A stretch of DNA of 64,000 nt from Gongronella butleri. Its lineage: Eukaryota > Mucoromycota > Mucoromycetes > Mucorales > Cunninghamellaceae. The notes beneath the pieces are model-generated. The model was given only the letters and a program-made list of their open reading frames with translations, was not told where the DNA came from and did no database searches. Shown here in pieces: positions 38,409-49,036 of the stretch (position 1 is its first letter; every line of letters begins with the position of its first letter). The position numbers and the translations under genes are program-made. The stretch lies in contig JAIWZP010000055.1 of assembly GCA_025201375.1 (NCBI GenBank), positions 1 to 64,000 on the forward strand, given 5' to 3'.

Positions 38409-38855
38409 ATGACGCGTGCCACCGAAACATACACCGTGCTTGCCATTGCAACGGTCATCTACCTTGCCTTGTTTTTCGAGCTTGTGCCCTTGTCCGAGAC
38501 CCTCCAACAAAAGATTGTGCCAGTGGTAAATTGTTTTAGAGATGGCACGACCACACGACCACCACCAATTGCTCGCTGACACTTGATTTTTTTTTTTTTT
38601 TTTTTTTTTTGTCTCTTAGTTCCCCTGGTGGGTGCTCATGTCCTTTGGCTCGTACAGTCTGGGATACCTTGGCTGGCATGTGATGACTTTTAGCGATTGT
38701 CCCGAGGCACATCAAGAGCTGATGCAGGTAAAAATCGAAAAACATGTGCACCAGACGCGCTTCAATAGGGTTCCTATTGACACGCTTTTTTTCAATATTG
38801 GTAGGAAATTCAACAAGCCAAGACGGACCTCACGAGCAAAGGCGTGACGCTATAA
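38409..38855 (+). CDS. DPM3: DPM3, dolichol-phosphate-mannose synthase tethering subunit
   Basis: Exons are 38409-38525, 38620-38727 and 38805-38855 (91 residues, the usual family length). Two N-terminal membrane helices are separated by LSETLQQKIVPV and a Pro-Trp-Trp turn. They lead to the conserved cytosolic segment GWHVMTFSDCPEAHQELMQ and a coiled coil EIQQAKTDLTSKG. In the known complex the C-terminal coiled coil of DPM3 binds the catalytic DPM1 subunit and holds it at the ER. The gene is divergent from DPM2 and convergent with RPS17. AATAAA lies at 38900-38905. Confidence 0.93.
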
Positions 38856-38997
38856 GGCACGCGAGCGCCATTTGCACAATAGATATCCCCCATTCAGAGA
38901 ATAAAGGCCATTTTTCCCGCGATTTTTTTTTCAAAGATTCAAAACAAGAGATTTATTTGTAAAAAGGTGTTGAGGATGCATGAAGAATGAATTCCAT

Positions 38998-39744
38998 TTA
39001 GGCCTCGACCTTGCGGGGGCGGCGGTGACGCACATCGGCGTTGGCGGCCACGGGGTTGGTGACCTGGACACCGGGCAAGTTTTCAAAGTTGAGGGCCTTG
39101 AGCAAGTCCTTGGTGTCGGGGTCGATCTCAATGGCGGAGACGTCCAAGGCAGAGAACTCGGGGACATAGTTGTCACGGCGCTCACGCTCCTCCTCTTGCA
39201 ACTTGAAGGAGATGCCACGGACGGGGCCACGCGAGATGCGGCGCATCAAGTGGGTGGTGAAACCGGCAATCTGGTTGCGGAGGCGCTTGGACGAGATGAT
39301 CGCAACCTCGTGGGCAATCTTCTTGTTGGTCTGGAAGTCGGTGCCGAGACGGGGGTAGCTAAAACGGGGTAGGGGCAAACATCATAAGCAATGGTTCTCT
39401 CCTTTTCCTCTGTTTTTGATGTTTCTTACTATTTTTCGATCAAGACACGCGAGGCCTTCTTAACAGTCTTGGTTCTAACGCGACCCTGAGGTGCAAAAAG
39501 ACAAAACGTGGGTGAGCCGTCCGCCATGGCGAGCAATAAAACGACAGTCTGCCCCTCTTTTTTTTTTTTGGCCATCCATCCTTCAGGTCATGCTTTGGAA
39601 TGAACATCCATCCATCCATCCAAGGAACAAATGGTTGCATCCATCGCATGCCTTTCACATGGAAGCGCATAATGTCGTCGTTGTCGTCGTCGTGGTGTCC
39701 TCGCAAAAAAAAAAAATGAATGGGTGGGTGTGTTAGCTTACCAT
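38998..39744 (-). CDS. RPS17: 40S ribosomal protein S17 (eS17)
   Basis: Minus-strand exons are 39744-39742 (ATG only), 39485-39430 and 39358-38998 (139 residues). The protein begins [14 protein letters not shown] and contains [15 protein letters not shown] and [20 protein letters not shown], all diagnostic of eS17. It is a small-subunit ribosomal protein near the 40S beak/head. Intron 1 is 256 nt and follows the start codon directly. The AATAAA signal on the minus strand is 38957-38952. Divergent from RPL4, with 229 bp between start codons. Confidence 0.97.
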
Positions 39745-39973
39745 GATGTACGATTGATAATGGAGAGAGAAAGAAAGAAGGGAGAGATTGGCGGGCCTTC
39801 CTGACCTTTTCAAAGGCGCCCCCAAAAAGTCCGGCCCGGACCACAGTTTCAAATCCCGCACTTTCGGGCTGTCGAGCCCAAAAAAAAACAAGAAAGCGGG
39901 CCCTTTTTTGACTTTTGCCCCTCTTTTTCTTTGATCCATCCCACTTTTTTTTTTGTAAATTAAACTATTCCAA
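39745..39973. promoter_or_regulatory. Bidirectional promoter region of RPS17 and RPL4
   Basis: 229 bp between divergent ribosomal protein genes, GC-richer than the flanking introns. Each side ends with an ATG followed immediately by a 5' splice site. No individual factor site is claimed. Confidence 0.6.
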
Positions 39974-41270
39974 ATGGTAAGACGACGACGATGATGTGCA
40001 TGAAGCCTGAGGTCAAACACGACCATCCTTGGAGATGAACGTCCTTGAAAAGGACGGATGGTGCAAAATTGGATGGATGGATGGATGGATGGATGGATGT
40101 GCTCATCCTCCCCCTTTTTTTTCTTCGCTATTGCTTTAGGCTGCTCGTCAAGTGATCAATGTCTATGCTGACAATGGCAAGGCCTCGTCTGCCACTGTTG
40201 CTCTTCCTGCTGTTTTGACGGCGCCCATCCGTCCCGATATTGTGCAATTCGTGCACACGAACATGGCCAAGAACAAGCGTCAAGCTTATGCCGTGTCGTC
40301 CAAGGCTGGTGAGCAAACGTCTGCCGAGTCCTGGGGTACTGGTCGCGCTGTTGCGCGTATTCCCCGTGTCAATGGCTCCGGTACGCACCGTGCTGGCCAA
40401 GCTGCCTTTGGTAACATGTGCCGTGGTGGTCGCATGTTCGCTCCCAACAAGACGTGGCGCAAGTGGCACGTCCCCCTCAACGTCAACCAAAAGCGTTATG
40501 CCACCGTCTCTGCTTTGGCCGCCTCTGCGCTTCCTTCGTTGGTGATGGCCCGTGGTCACCGCGTCGAGAACGTTGAAGAGGTGCCCCTTGTCGTCGACGA
40601 CAGCGTCGAGGCCTACCAAAAGACCAAGCAGGCCGTTGCTCTGCTCAAGGCTCTCGAGGCCTACGATGATGTTGCCAAGGTGTCCAACTCGCGCAAGCTT
40701 CGTGCGGGCCAGGGTAAGCTCCGTAACCGTCGCCACCGCCAGCGCCGTGGTCCCCTCGTCATCTACAACGAGGACAATGGTGTGTCGCGTGCCTTCCGCA
40801 ACTTGCCCGGTGTCGAGGTCGTCAACGTGCGCCGCCTCAACCTGCTGCAATTGGCCCCCGGTGGTCATGTTGGCCGCTTTGTCATCTGGACCCAGGGTGC
40901 CTTTGAGCAGCTCGATGCCATCTACGGCACCTACGACAAGCCCTCCGCTTTGAAGAATGGCTACGTGCTCCCTGACAACGTCATCTCCAACCCCGACGTC
41001 ACCCGCCTCATCAACTCCACCGAGATCCAATCCGTCGTCCGCCCCGCCGGCGCAAAGACCCAGAAGCGCCCCTTCACCCAAAAGAAGAACCCTCTCCGCA
41101 ACCAGGGCGTCATGAACCGCCTCAACCCCTATGCTCAGGTCCTCCGCCGCGCCGAGATCCTCGCCCAGGAGAAGCGTGCTGCCGGCAAGGTCGCCAAGCC
41201 CGAGCAAAAGAAGAAGGGTGCCAGCACCGCTGCCTCCGATAAGTTCTTGGAGACCCTCCACTCCGCTTAA
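39974..41270 (+). CDS. RPL4: 60S ribosomal protein L4 (uL4)
   Basis: Exons are 39974-39976 (ATG only) and 40140-41270 (377 residues). The protein starts [14 protein letters not shown]. It contains the uL4 loop [20 protein letters not shown], the block [17 protein letters not shown], and [20 protein letters not shown]. It has a Lys/Ala-rich eukaryotic C-terminal extension. uL4 lines the peptide exit tunnel. The coding sequence is strongly C-ending at third positions, as expected for a highly expressed gene. The intron contains a GGAT microsatellite. AATAAA lies at 41323-41328. Confidence 0.98.
40071..40099. repeat. (GGAT)n microsatellite in RPL4 intron
   Basis: About seven tandem GGAT units lie within the only intron of RPL4, roughly 40 bases before the acceptor. 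Confidence 0.95.
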
Positions 41271-42039
41271 GTGGCCACCCTTTTTTTTTCCTTTTTTTTT
41301 TTTTTTTTGAACGAGTCCCCATAATAAAATGATCCCCCCAGCCGCTCCATTGGCTTTTTGCTTGTCTTCAATCTTATGCTCGCGCCTTTCATCCATGAGC
41401 TCGATGTTTATTGGATTTTCCGTTTTTTTTGTAAGAATGTAAAAAAAAAACTATTGCATATGATAAGAGTTCATGTAATAAGTAATATCCTGTTTCTGCC
41501 CTCGTGTCTCGTGAGAATTGATGCGACAACTGTGGATCAACCTGGAGCTTGATGGGTGGACATTGCACGAATTCAGCAAAGAATTTCAAGGTGGCCAGAT
41601 ATGATACCAAAATTCAGGGGAAAAAATTACAGTATGATACAGTAGGTACAGTTCAGTGCTTGCTTCGCGACGCTGAACCTGTGACCATTTGATATCATAC
41701 GTCTCTCAAATCTGGTGAAGGCGTGCTATCATACGTACTGTACCATACAGTACAAGCGTGAAGCATGTCTTATTCCCGTTTTGAAAACAAAAATCCGTCA
41801 GCCAGCGCCCAAGAAAAATGCGAAAGCACAATTTTAACGAGTAACAGTAAATAAATGAGATATGAACATATGATACAGTAATACACGCAAATGCACTGCT
41901 TTATCCTTCGATTTTTCAAACCCAGCGGACAGAATCTGACGCGTGCTGTCGTTTCAGTGCCTGGAGCAGCCCACCACACTGCACAAAAAGAGTGCGAATT
42001 TGCATTTTGTAAACGACAATGCGAGTTTTTCAAACTTTA

Positions 42040-43290
42040 TCGGCCTGCTGTTCCTCCAGAAATATTTTTACAGCCTTGCCACCCACTGATGAAAGTTGCG
42101 TCGCGGCATGAACTATCGCCTACTCGCGGGATGGAACCGCCTGTTTTTTTTTGCAGACCGCAAATTCCAAACACCTCAACTTTGGCCTATTTTGCATTCA
42201 CCTCGCTATCTGCTTGGTCGAGCCCTCTCAAAAATAGCCGCATCGCATTCAGCGCGAAATTTGCAACAAAAAAGCTTAAACCCCAAAAGCGCTACAGCCA
42301 CTTTTGAAAAATTCAGGGGTCACTCAGGGGCCACAGTTTTCAATCTCAGAAAATGCCAAATTTGGAGAAATTCGAACTCCGCGTGATCAATGCATCCCAA
42401 ACAGGTAACTCCGACCATTTGATATTGGCTGACAAAATGCCAGGTCGCCCCAACGTAAGAAAAAGCCCAAAGAGTGATGCATGAACGGCTATCGACCGAG
42501 AGAAAGGTGCCTACTTTGGTCAAGATTTTTTTTTGCAAAAATTCAAGGTGTGACACTTACAAATTAAGGTGCTGGATTGCATGGAATTTTTTTTTGTATT
42601 TTTTTTATTTTTTTATTTTGCACATCATTTTTGTGCGCTAAGTCCTGAGTGGGCTGCAGTCTGGTGAATGACCGATGCAAAAAGTTCAAACTCAAGCTAG
42701 CGCACTGCAAGTCATCTCATTGGATGCTTTGCTCCCCTGTTTCTTAGTAAAACTGGAATAAAAACTACAGTACAAGTTTATTAGACGGTTGTCGAGCAAA
42801 TCGCGATCAAAGATTTTGATGAAAAAGTGTAATACTGTATTTTCTCTTTGAGTTTTAGCCATCCATCGATGAAACTGGTCTCATACTCTCATTCGATGCT
42901 GTAGAGATGCAACATATGCTTTCGACATGTTAAAAGCACCGTGTGTCGTCCTATCGGTTGTCGAGAACATCGAGGTTAAAAAAATTTACAGTATTACCGG
43001 TATACCGTACATAATGTTTGAACAGCTTTCACAACCATACAAAGGTCACGCATCGGGCAAACAAACATTCTGGAAATGACATCCGAGCGTGTCTCTTTCG
43101 AACGGTGTCAGTTTCATCTCGATCCACGAAATATTTCGAGAGTCACTGCTGAATTTATAAAAATACTGTATCGACATTTTGTGTTCATCTGCACAGCGAC
43201 TCAACGGTCGACATCCGGTTTTCAACACCATGTTGAAAAAGGACGCAACCGAACAGTACTTGAGGCCATCCACCACTCTTGCTTTGCAGC
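42040..43290 (-). repeat. Inverted relative of the 10.5-11.6 kb repeat
   Basis: Sequence here matches the reverse complement of about 10490-11620. Examples: 42120-42310 against 11290-11440, 42400-42600 against 11040-11240, 42620-42800 against 10870-11010, and 43050-43200 against the left inner arm. Divergence is moderate with small indels. No ORF is conserved between copies. Confidence 0.75.
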
Positions 43291-44169
43291 GTTTATCATA
43301 CTGTAACATTTGTACAGTATTTTGAAAATCGGCATTTTTTTTTGGGAATTTCACTACAACCGTCTGATTGAGCTCTAGATTTAAATTTTACAGTAAACCG
43401 GTTTTTTTTAACAGAAAACAGACACGCGCCGACGAAATACGTACAGTATGATAATATCATAAAGTCGTGCCCTTTGCCCGTGATCCAAATATGCATGACT
43501 TTACCCCGAAGAACGAAAAACGCGTAAAATATTATGTATTTGATTGGCGCTGGGATTTCTCTAGCAAACACGAATCTGATGTGCGGGTTTAGGTGTGTGG
43601 GCAGGGTGTGGGGGAGGGCCCAACGTGTAAAAAAAAAAAAAAAAAAAAGACGCGACGTGACGCGTGGGGGTGTGGGTCTGTGTGGGTAGGGTGTACTGTA
43701 GGGAGGCGCCTACCTTTAATTTTCCAGGATCAAATACCCCATTTATAAGTCCGCCTGCCCCCTTTTTTTTTATCGCCTTTCTTTTTCTTTCTTGCTTGAC
43801 GAGGTTGTACAGTAAGCTCATGTTATTGTGGCAGTGGGAAAGATGGCAAAAGACACGGAACAGCACGAGAAAGAGTGTCTTTGGTTCGCGCTCTTTTGTA
43901 TTTGGTGTCTTTTGGTGCACCACGTAGCGATTGGCGCGTCTATTGTCTCGACATGTGATTATGAAAATGGCTAGGCAAACCAGCCAAAAAAAAAAGAAAC
44001 GAGGTGCCACCCCTAAAAGTGCCGCCCATAAAAGGCGGTGTTCCTTTACACGGTAATAATTTAAAGTGAGCACGGCGGGGCTTTGTTTCTCTTCTTCCCC
44101 TTTTTCTTTCTTGTGTCCTCCACGAACGGCATGGACGTCTCGATCCTCGGACGAGCGCGCTGCTGAATG

Positions 44170-44767
44170 CGATTGCCACGCACACTGTTCCCCGCTTTGC
44201 AGACGCGTGTCCAAGCGGAATTCATGATGCCGCGCAGCGACATCGACTCGTGGATCGCGAGGCAAGAGCTCCTCTATGGTTGTACCTTTTAAAACAACAC
44301 TGATGGCAAGTCGTTGGCTTGCAACGCGGCCTTTGTTGAATTTTCGGGCCAACAGATCAGCCAAAGCCTGAAAGCGAAGTCCAGCGTCTATTGAATCTTG
44401 AACGCGAGCAACAAGACGCGCTTTTTGAGGGTAGAAGAGGCCGTCGGCCAGTTCGCTCGATGGTTTTGGTAGGCTCAAGCAGAAATTGGAAGATCAACAA
44501 GGCTAATTTTTTTTTTTTTTTTAGTATTATGATTGTCATCGCGCTGGCACTCGTGGGCTCAAGGTATCGTCTGATGACCTAGGGACTACGCGACACAAGC
44601 ATGACAACTTGCCATGTGACTGCAACGCGCGAATCAGAATGCACTGCAAGCAGGAGACGCCCAATTTGGTCCACGTCACGTATCATTTTGAGCACAATGA
44701 CCACACGCCTGCATCGATCGACGACCTGCCCTTCGTGCCGCTGCAGCGCTCCATCCGCCAGCTGTAA
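44170..44767. pseudogene. Broken transposon-like ORF with WRKY-GCM1/FAR1-type zinc-binding remnant
   Basis: On the plus strand, 44525-44767 follows a poly(T)-AG acceptor and reads YYDCHRAGTR, then CDCNARIRMHC, then VTYHFEHNDHTPASIDDL, ending at a stop just after RSIRQL. The C-x-C and H-x-x-x-H spacing and the HTPASIDD context recall the FAR1/MULE-type zinc-binding domain common in fungal mobile elements. The continuation expected in such proteins (a helix like LVARVQDSIDAGL..ALADLL) appears instead on the minus strand at about 44170-44478. An internal inversion could explain this. No complete transposase is present. Confidence 0.35.
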
Positions 44768-44988
44768 ATACAGCAAAATTCGAATCTCTTTGCTTGGCAA
44801 CTCACACCCTAGCACTCGTGGGTCATATCAAGTCGAGTGGGCGACCATCCAATTATTGCAAAAGAACGCATTAAAAACAGATTTTTTTATTCATTTACAA
44901 GGGCGACCATGATATACTGTCAGCACGGGGCCAGGGACACGACCCTTGTGTTCTATATAAATGTATATATATATAATATATATTTTGC

Positions 44989-46610
44989 TTAGGATGACGT
45001 GGAATTGGCTTGGATGACAACGGCATTGACCGTCAAGCAGAAGCCATTGCGATTGTCTGCCCCGCGAACCCAGACATCGTTGGTGGCATTGTTGTTGCCA
45101 CCACCGACGACCATGTCGGTGGTGCCTTTGGTGTTCAGATTGTACAAGTAAAACTGATCGTTTGCGCCAAGCTGGACGAGCGACTGTTGGCAATTCTCGG
45201 GGTCCAAGCAGAGCTGGTCATAGTTGTTGAAGAACGAGTACAATCCGGCGCCGTAAATGTACACATTGGACGAATTGTCGGCGCGCAGGGCCCATGCCAT
45301 GTTGCACGACGTGTTTTGGCCATTTTGGCAGTGGTCAAAGGTGGGATCGAGCCATGGCGCGGACGCGCTTGCGGTAAAAGGATTGGGCGCCAAGGGCAAC
45401 GGCTGGAAATACGGGGTTTCTGACTGCACGAGCGCCATCAGAATATCTTTTGCACCGTCCAGCTGATATTGGTAAAACACGCTATGCTCTGACTGCACAC
45501 CATAGAACCAAATGGGACCTTGGCTGTTGTCAGCAAGGATGCCTCGGCCCGTGAACACAGAGATCTTGCGCTGCAGCTCTTCATCCAAGTCGTGATCGGC
45601 CGTCCATGCCCACACATTCTCCAAATAGGCGGATGCCGTGGGGCCCATGCGCATGAGCGTGTGCACGCCGGAGCATTGGCTATAATCGGTCGTCTGACGC
45701 TTGACATGACGCGATTGCTGCTTTTTCTTGTTCTTGCTCGTCGTCTTGTTGGCTTGCTGCATCATCTTTTGCGCCACCATTGGCGCAGGGTGAACGTCGC
45801 CGTCGCGGTAGTACTTGAGTTGGTGCAGGCCCAATTGAGGACGCAAATCCTCATTTTCTTCATCATCGAATTCTTGCATGAACACTTCATCGTCGTATTC
45901 ATCGTCTTCCAAATCGATGCCCGTCAAATCAGGATCGCCCGAACCGACGTGGCGCACGTCCTCGAGATCATCCTCGATGCGATCGTCATCGATGTCGTCG
46001 AGCTGGAACTTGCGATGGGAGTCGTACGCGTGATGTTGGTGATAATGATGGCGATGATAGTGTTTTTCGCTGGTGTTTCCGGTGTGTGCGACGCGAATCT
46101 TTTGCGACGTCGATGCTGTGTTGGATGAGGCTGGCTGGGGGCATTGTGTGTATTGAAGTCCCGAACCGGTGGAGCCGCCGACGCGGAAATGAGTGTCCCA
46201 CATGCCGGCGCTGCCCTGCTGGTCCTGCGCAATGTTCCATTCCACGAGAACCGCGCCAACCTGTCCAACGTAGCTCGAAAAGATGATGTCCGTGAACTCG
46301 ACAGAGCCCGTGTCGCCAGGCTGCCCAACTTGGATCATCGGCGTCGGATTCGATTCCGATTGGAACGCCGTGCCCTTGGCCATGAGCACGCTCCACGCCT
46401 CGCCCGTCAGGCGCGAGCCGGGCGGAACGCGCACCGTGTTGCTAAGAATATAAGTGCCAGCGGGGAAATACACAATCTTGCATCCGGCATTCGCGTCAAT
46501 GGCTTGCTGGATAGCTTGTGTGTCGTCCGTCCTGCCGTCACCCTTGGCACCGTAGGCTGCACAAAAAAAAAAAAAAAAAAAAGATCGGGTCAGATGCTCT
46601 TGTTTTTGCT

Positions 46611-46676
<66 letters not shown>

Positions 46677-48272
46677 TGTAACACTTGCAAAAGCAGTCGC
46701 ATTGAGCGTCTCGTACTGAGGGCGCGAGCGTGTGAAAAACTTGCCGTTGCTGTCGAGGAGGGTGCCGGACTTTACGGGCGCATTTGGCATGTTACCGCGC
46801 TGGTAGTCAGGGTTGGATTGTTCGGTGTAGACGGATCCACTGCCCCATTGCTGGACGGAACCGCTGTTCATGATTTCCTTGCCATTGAGGTCCGACACGA
46901 GCGTGGTGACGCCATTGGCTTTGACATTGTCCAGGAGCAATGAGCTCGACGTGTCGTTAAAATTGGGGAAATTGCCATACGTCTTGATGCCGATGGGCGT
47001 GTTGCTGAATGTCGAGTCCATCACGACCACACTGCCCACCTGAGACGACGAATTGACGCCCGCAGATGACATATCAATGCCCACCTGGCAATTATTCACA
47101 TTCATGTCCTTGAACGTCCATTGCCAATTCTAATTTCATTGAAAAAAAAGCGCGTTTCGAGACGTGAGTCAACGTTATTTTTTTCATCATCTTCTGTTTC
47201 CCTTACCCAATTGACAAACACGGCCGTCTGACACCCATTGAACGTCAAATTGCGCGTCAAAAATTGCTGATTGCCCACCCACATGCCGTAAGCCTAGAAA
47301 ATGACCCAAAAAAAAAAATCAATCAATCTTTGCCCATTGTTCATCTTTTTTTTCACTGGCACTTACACCACCATCAAAAACGAGATCAGACATGAAGCCG
47401 CCAGAGCCATTTTCCATCCAGACGCCCTGATGCTTGGTGGAAGGGTCCTTGGACATTTTAAAGTGCAAATTGAGCAGCGACGTTGCCTGGGCGACCTGCC
47501 AATGGATAGCGGTGGTCGTGGCGGCCGCAGGTGTCTGGGTCAAGTCAAAGACAAAGTTGCGCACTTGGCGGAAAAAGTTGTTTTGGTTGACATACCACTG
47601 GTTACTTTCATCTGACGGGGCCGACTGATCGTAGATGTACGGATTGGTGTCGATCATGGCCATGCCCTGAAAGTTTGGCGCGGCGAGCAGCGTGGGCGGA
47701 TTGAGCGCATTTCCGACGAGCTGCGTGTAATAGTACATGATGAGGGCGGACGACACCTTGTAGGTGCCACTTGGGAAGTAGACCAGGGCCGGTGTCGTCG
47801 TGGACGATCCGCATGTCGCACCACAGCGATTGCCAGACGCAATGGCGTTGTTGATGGCTTCTGTATCGTCGGTTTGGCCATCACCCTTGGCACCAAAGTC
47901 CTTTACGTTTCGAAACACCTTGTACGACGAATCATTGTTGAAGGCGGCAGTGCCATGCGGCACATTGGCAATCCACATGTCCCCGTTCGTATCTGCCTGC
48001 GGCGCGCACGAGCTGTTGGTTGACACCGCAAGCTTCGACAGGAGGGCTTTCGTGTGACCAGGTCCGCCGTGGGAAGGGGCAAGATGCTTCTTGATCTGGC
48101 TGCTGTCCATGGCCTCCAAATTGTGCGAGTTGAAGACAATTGAGTCATTGCTGGTTTTAAGCGATGAAATCGGAATCCGAGCCAGATGCGCACCGACGTG
48201 GCCAATCTGCGCAAGCAGCGCCATGGCAACACAAAGCAATGTCAAAGTCCTTCTTGAATTCCCCATTTGCAT
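44989..48272 (-). CDS. GH55-type exo-beta-1,3-glucanase (tandem pectate-lyase-like beta helices), secreted
   Basis: Minus-strand exons are 48272-47367, 47293-47207, 47129-46676 and 46556-44989 (1004 residues). Start is 48272; a second in-frame ATG lies at 48266. A signal peptide is followed by two beta-helix modules. Each opens with the Pfam Pectate_lyase_3 motif: VKDFGAKGDGQTDDTEAIN (about 123) and AAYGAKGDGRTDDTQAIQ (about 483). Both are followed by VYFPSGTY or VYFPAGTY. This duplication is typical of GH55 exo-beta-1,3-glucanases, which release glucose from beta-1,3-glucan. Residues about 630-770 form an odd linker: His-rich, then very acidic, then Lys/Arg-rich. It interrupts the second module. 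Intron 3 is mostly homopolymer. Confidence 0.9.
46613..46673. repeat. 61-base T run in GH55 intron 3
   Basis: In the transcript this is a 61-base A run starting two bases after the GT donor. A 20-base A run on the plus strand at 46563-46582 becomes a U run just before the acceptor. Confidence 0.97.
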
Positions 48273-49036
48273 GTGTCAAGAAATCAAAAGAAAAAAAGAT
48301 GAAGAAGGGATGACACCAAAGGATGAATGTGAAAATATTTTTTAAATGGTATGATGTTTGTCAATTGTCGCCCTTTTTGCTTCCTCCACCCCCCATTGCC
48401 TGTCATCCACTCATTCATCTCCTTTGGGGGGGGTGCTGCCCAGATTCCAGATAACAATTGAAGGGGCAAACTCATCCAACAAACACCGAACCTATGGCAT
48501 TCTTTTATTTTTTACGTCTTTTTTTTTTCCATGGAAACTCACTCGTCTCATTCTTCTATAATTTGTTCATTTAAGAATATGACGTCTGTGCGATTCCAAT
48601 GAGCATCCGTCTTTCCACGGAAGCTCTTGTTACTGTAGTCCAAGGTCAGGGGGCGCCAATGAGCACTCAAAAAAAAAAAAAAAAAAAAACGAAACATAGA
48701 AAAATGATTCATGCAACATCACCAGTCGCGATCGCCCGCTCAATGCCAGATCCGACAATTTAAGGGACCGCCGTCGCTTCCGCTTCCGCCAATCCGAGTT
48801 TTTTTTACTGCGCAGCCCGAAAAGACTTTGCGACCTGGACCTCGTGCAATGCAGTGCTGGCACATTTGTCTATGAATAGGCGGCCCCAGCGCACCGTATG
48901 CATGATCAAGTACATTTTTTCTGCATTCTGCGTCTCCATGGGATTATGAGAGGCGACTTTGGCATGACTGCGGCCACCTGTTCAAACGCCCAGTCGGAAA
49001 ATTTGGGCTATTACTGCACTTTTAGGTAATCTCACA

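Larger units (their letters stand above)
41271..44988. other. Repeat-rich gene desert, 3.7 kb
   Basis: This holds the 3' end of RPL4 transcription, many TACAGTA-like motifs (41630-41900), an inverted relative of the 10.5-11.6 kb region, and a broken transposon-like coding remnant near 44.2-44.8 kb. A TA-rich stretch (TATATA) lies at 44950-44985, just downstream of the GH55 stop codon. Confidence 0.65.

Noticed and set aside
40128..41396. 422-residue minus-strand ORF opposite RPL4
   Set aside because: Shadow of the strongly codon-biased RPL4 exon; the sense strand is an unmistakable uL4.
43561..44478. 305-residue minus-strand ORF
   Set aside because: Only its N-terminal part has protein-like character. 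The rest runs through homopolymers and low-complexity sequence, so it is treated as part of a broken element, not a gene.
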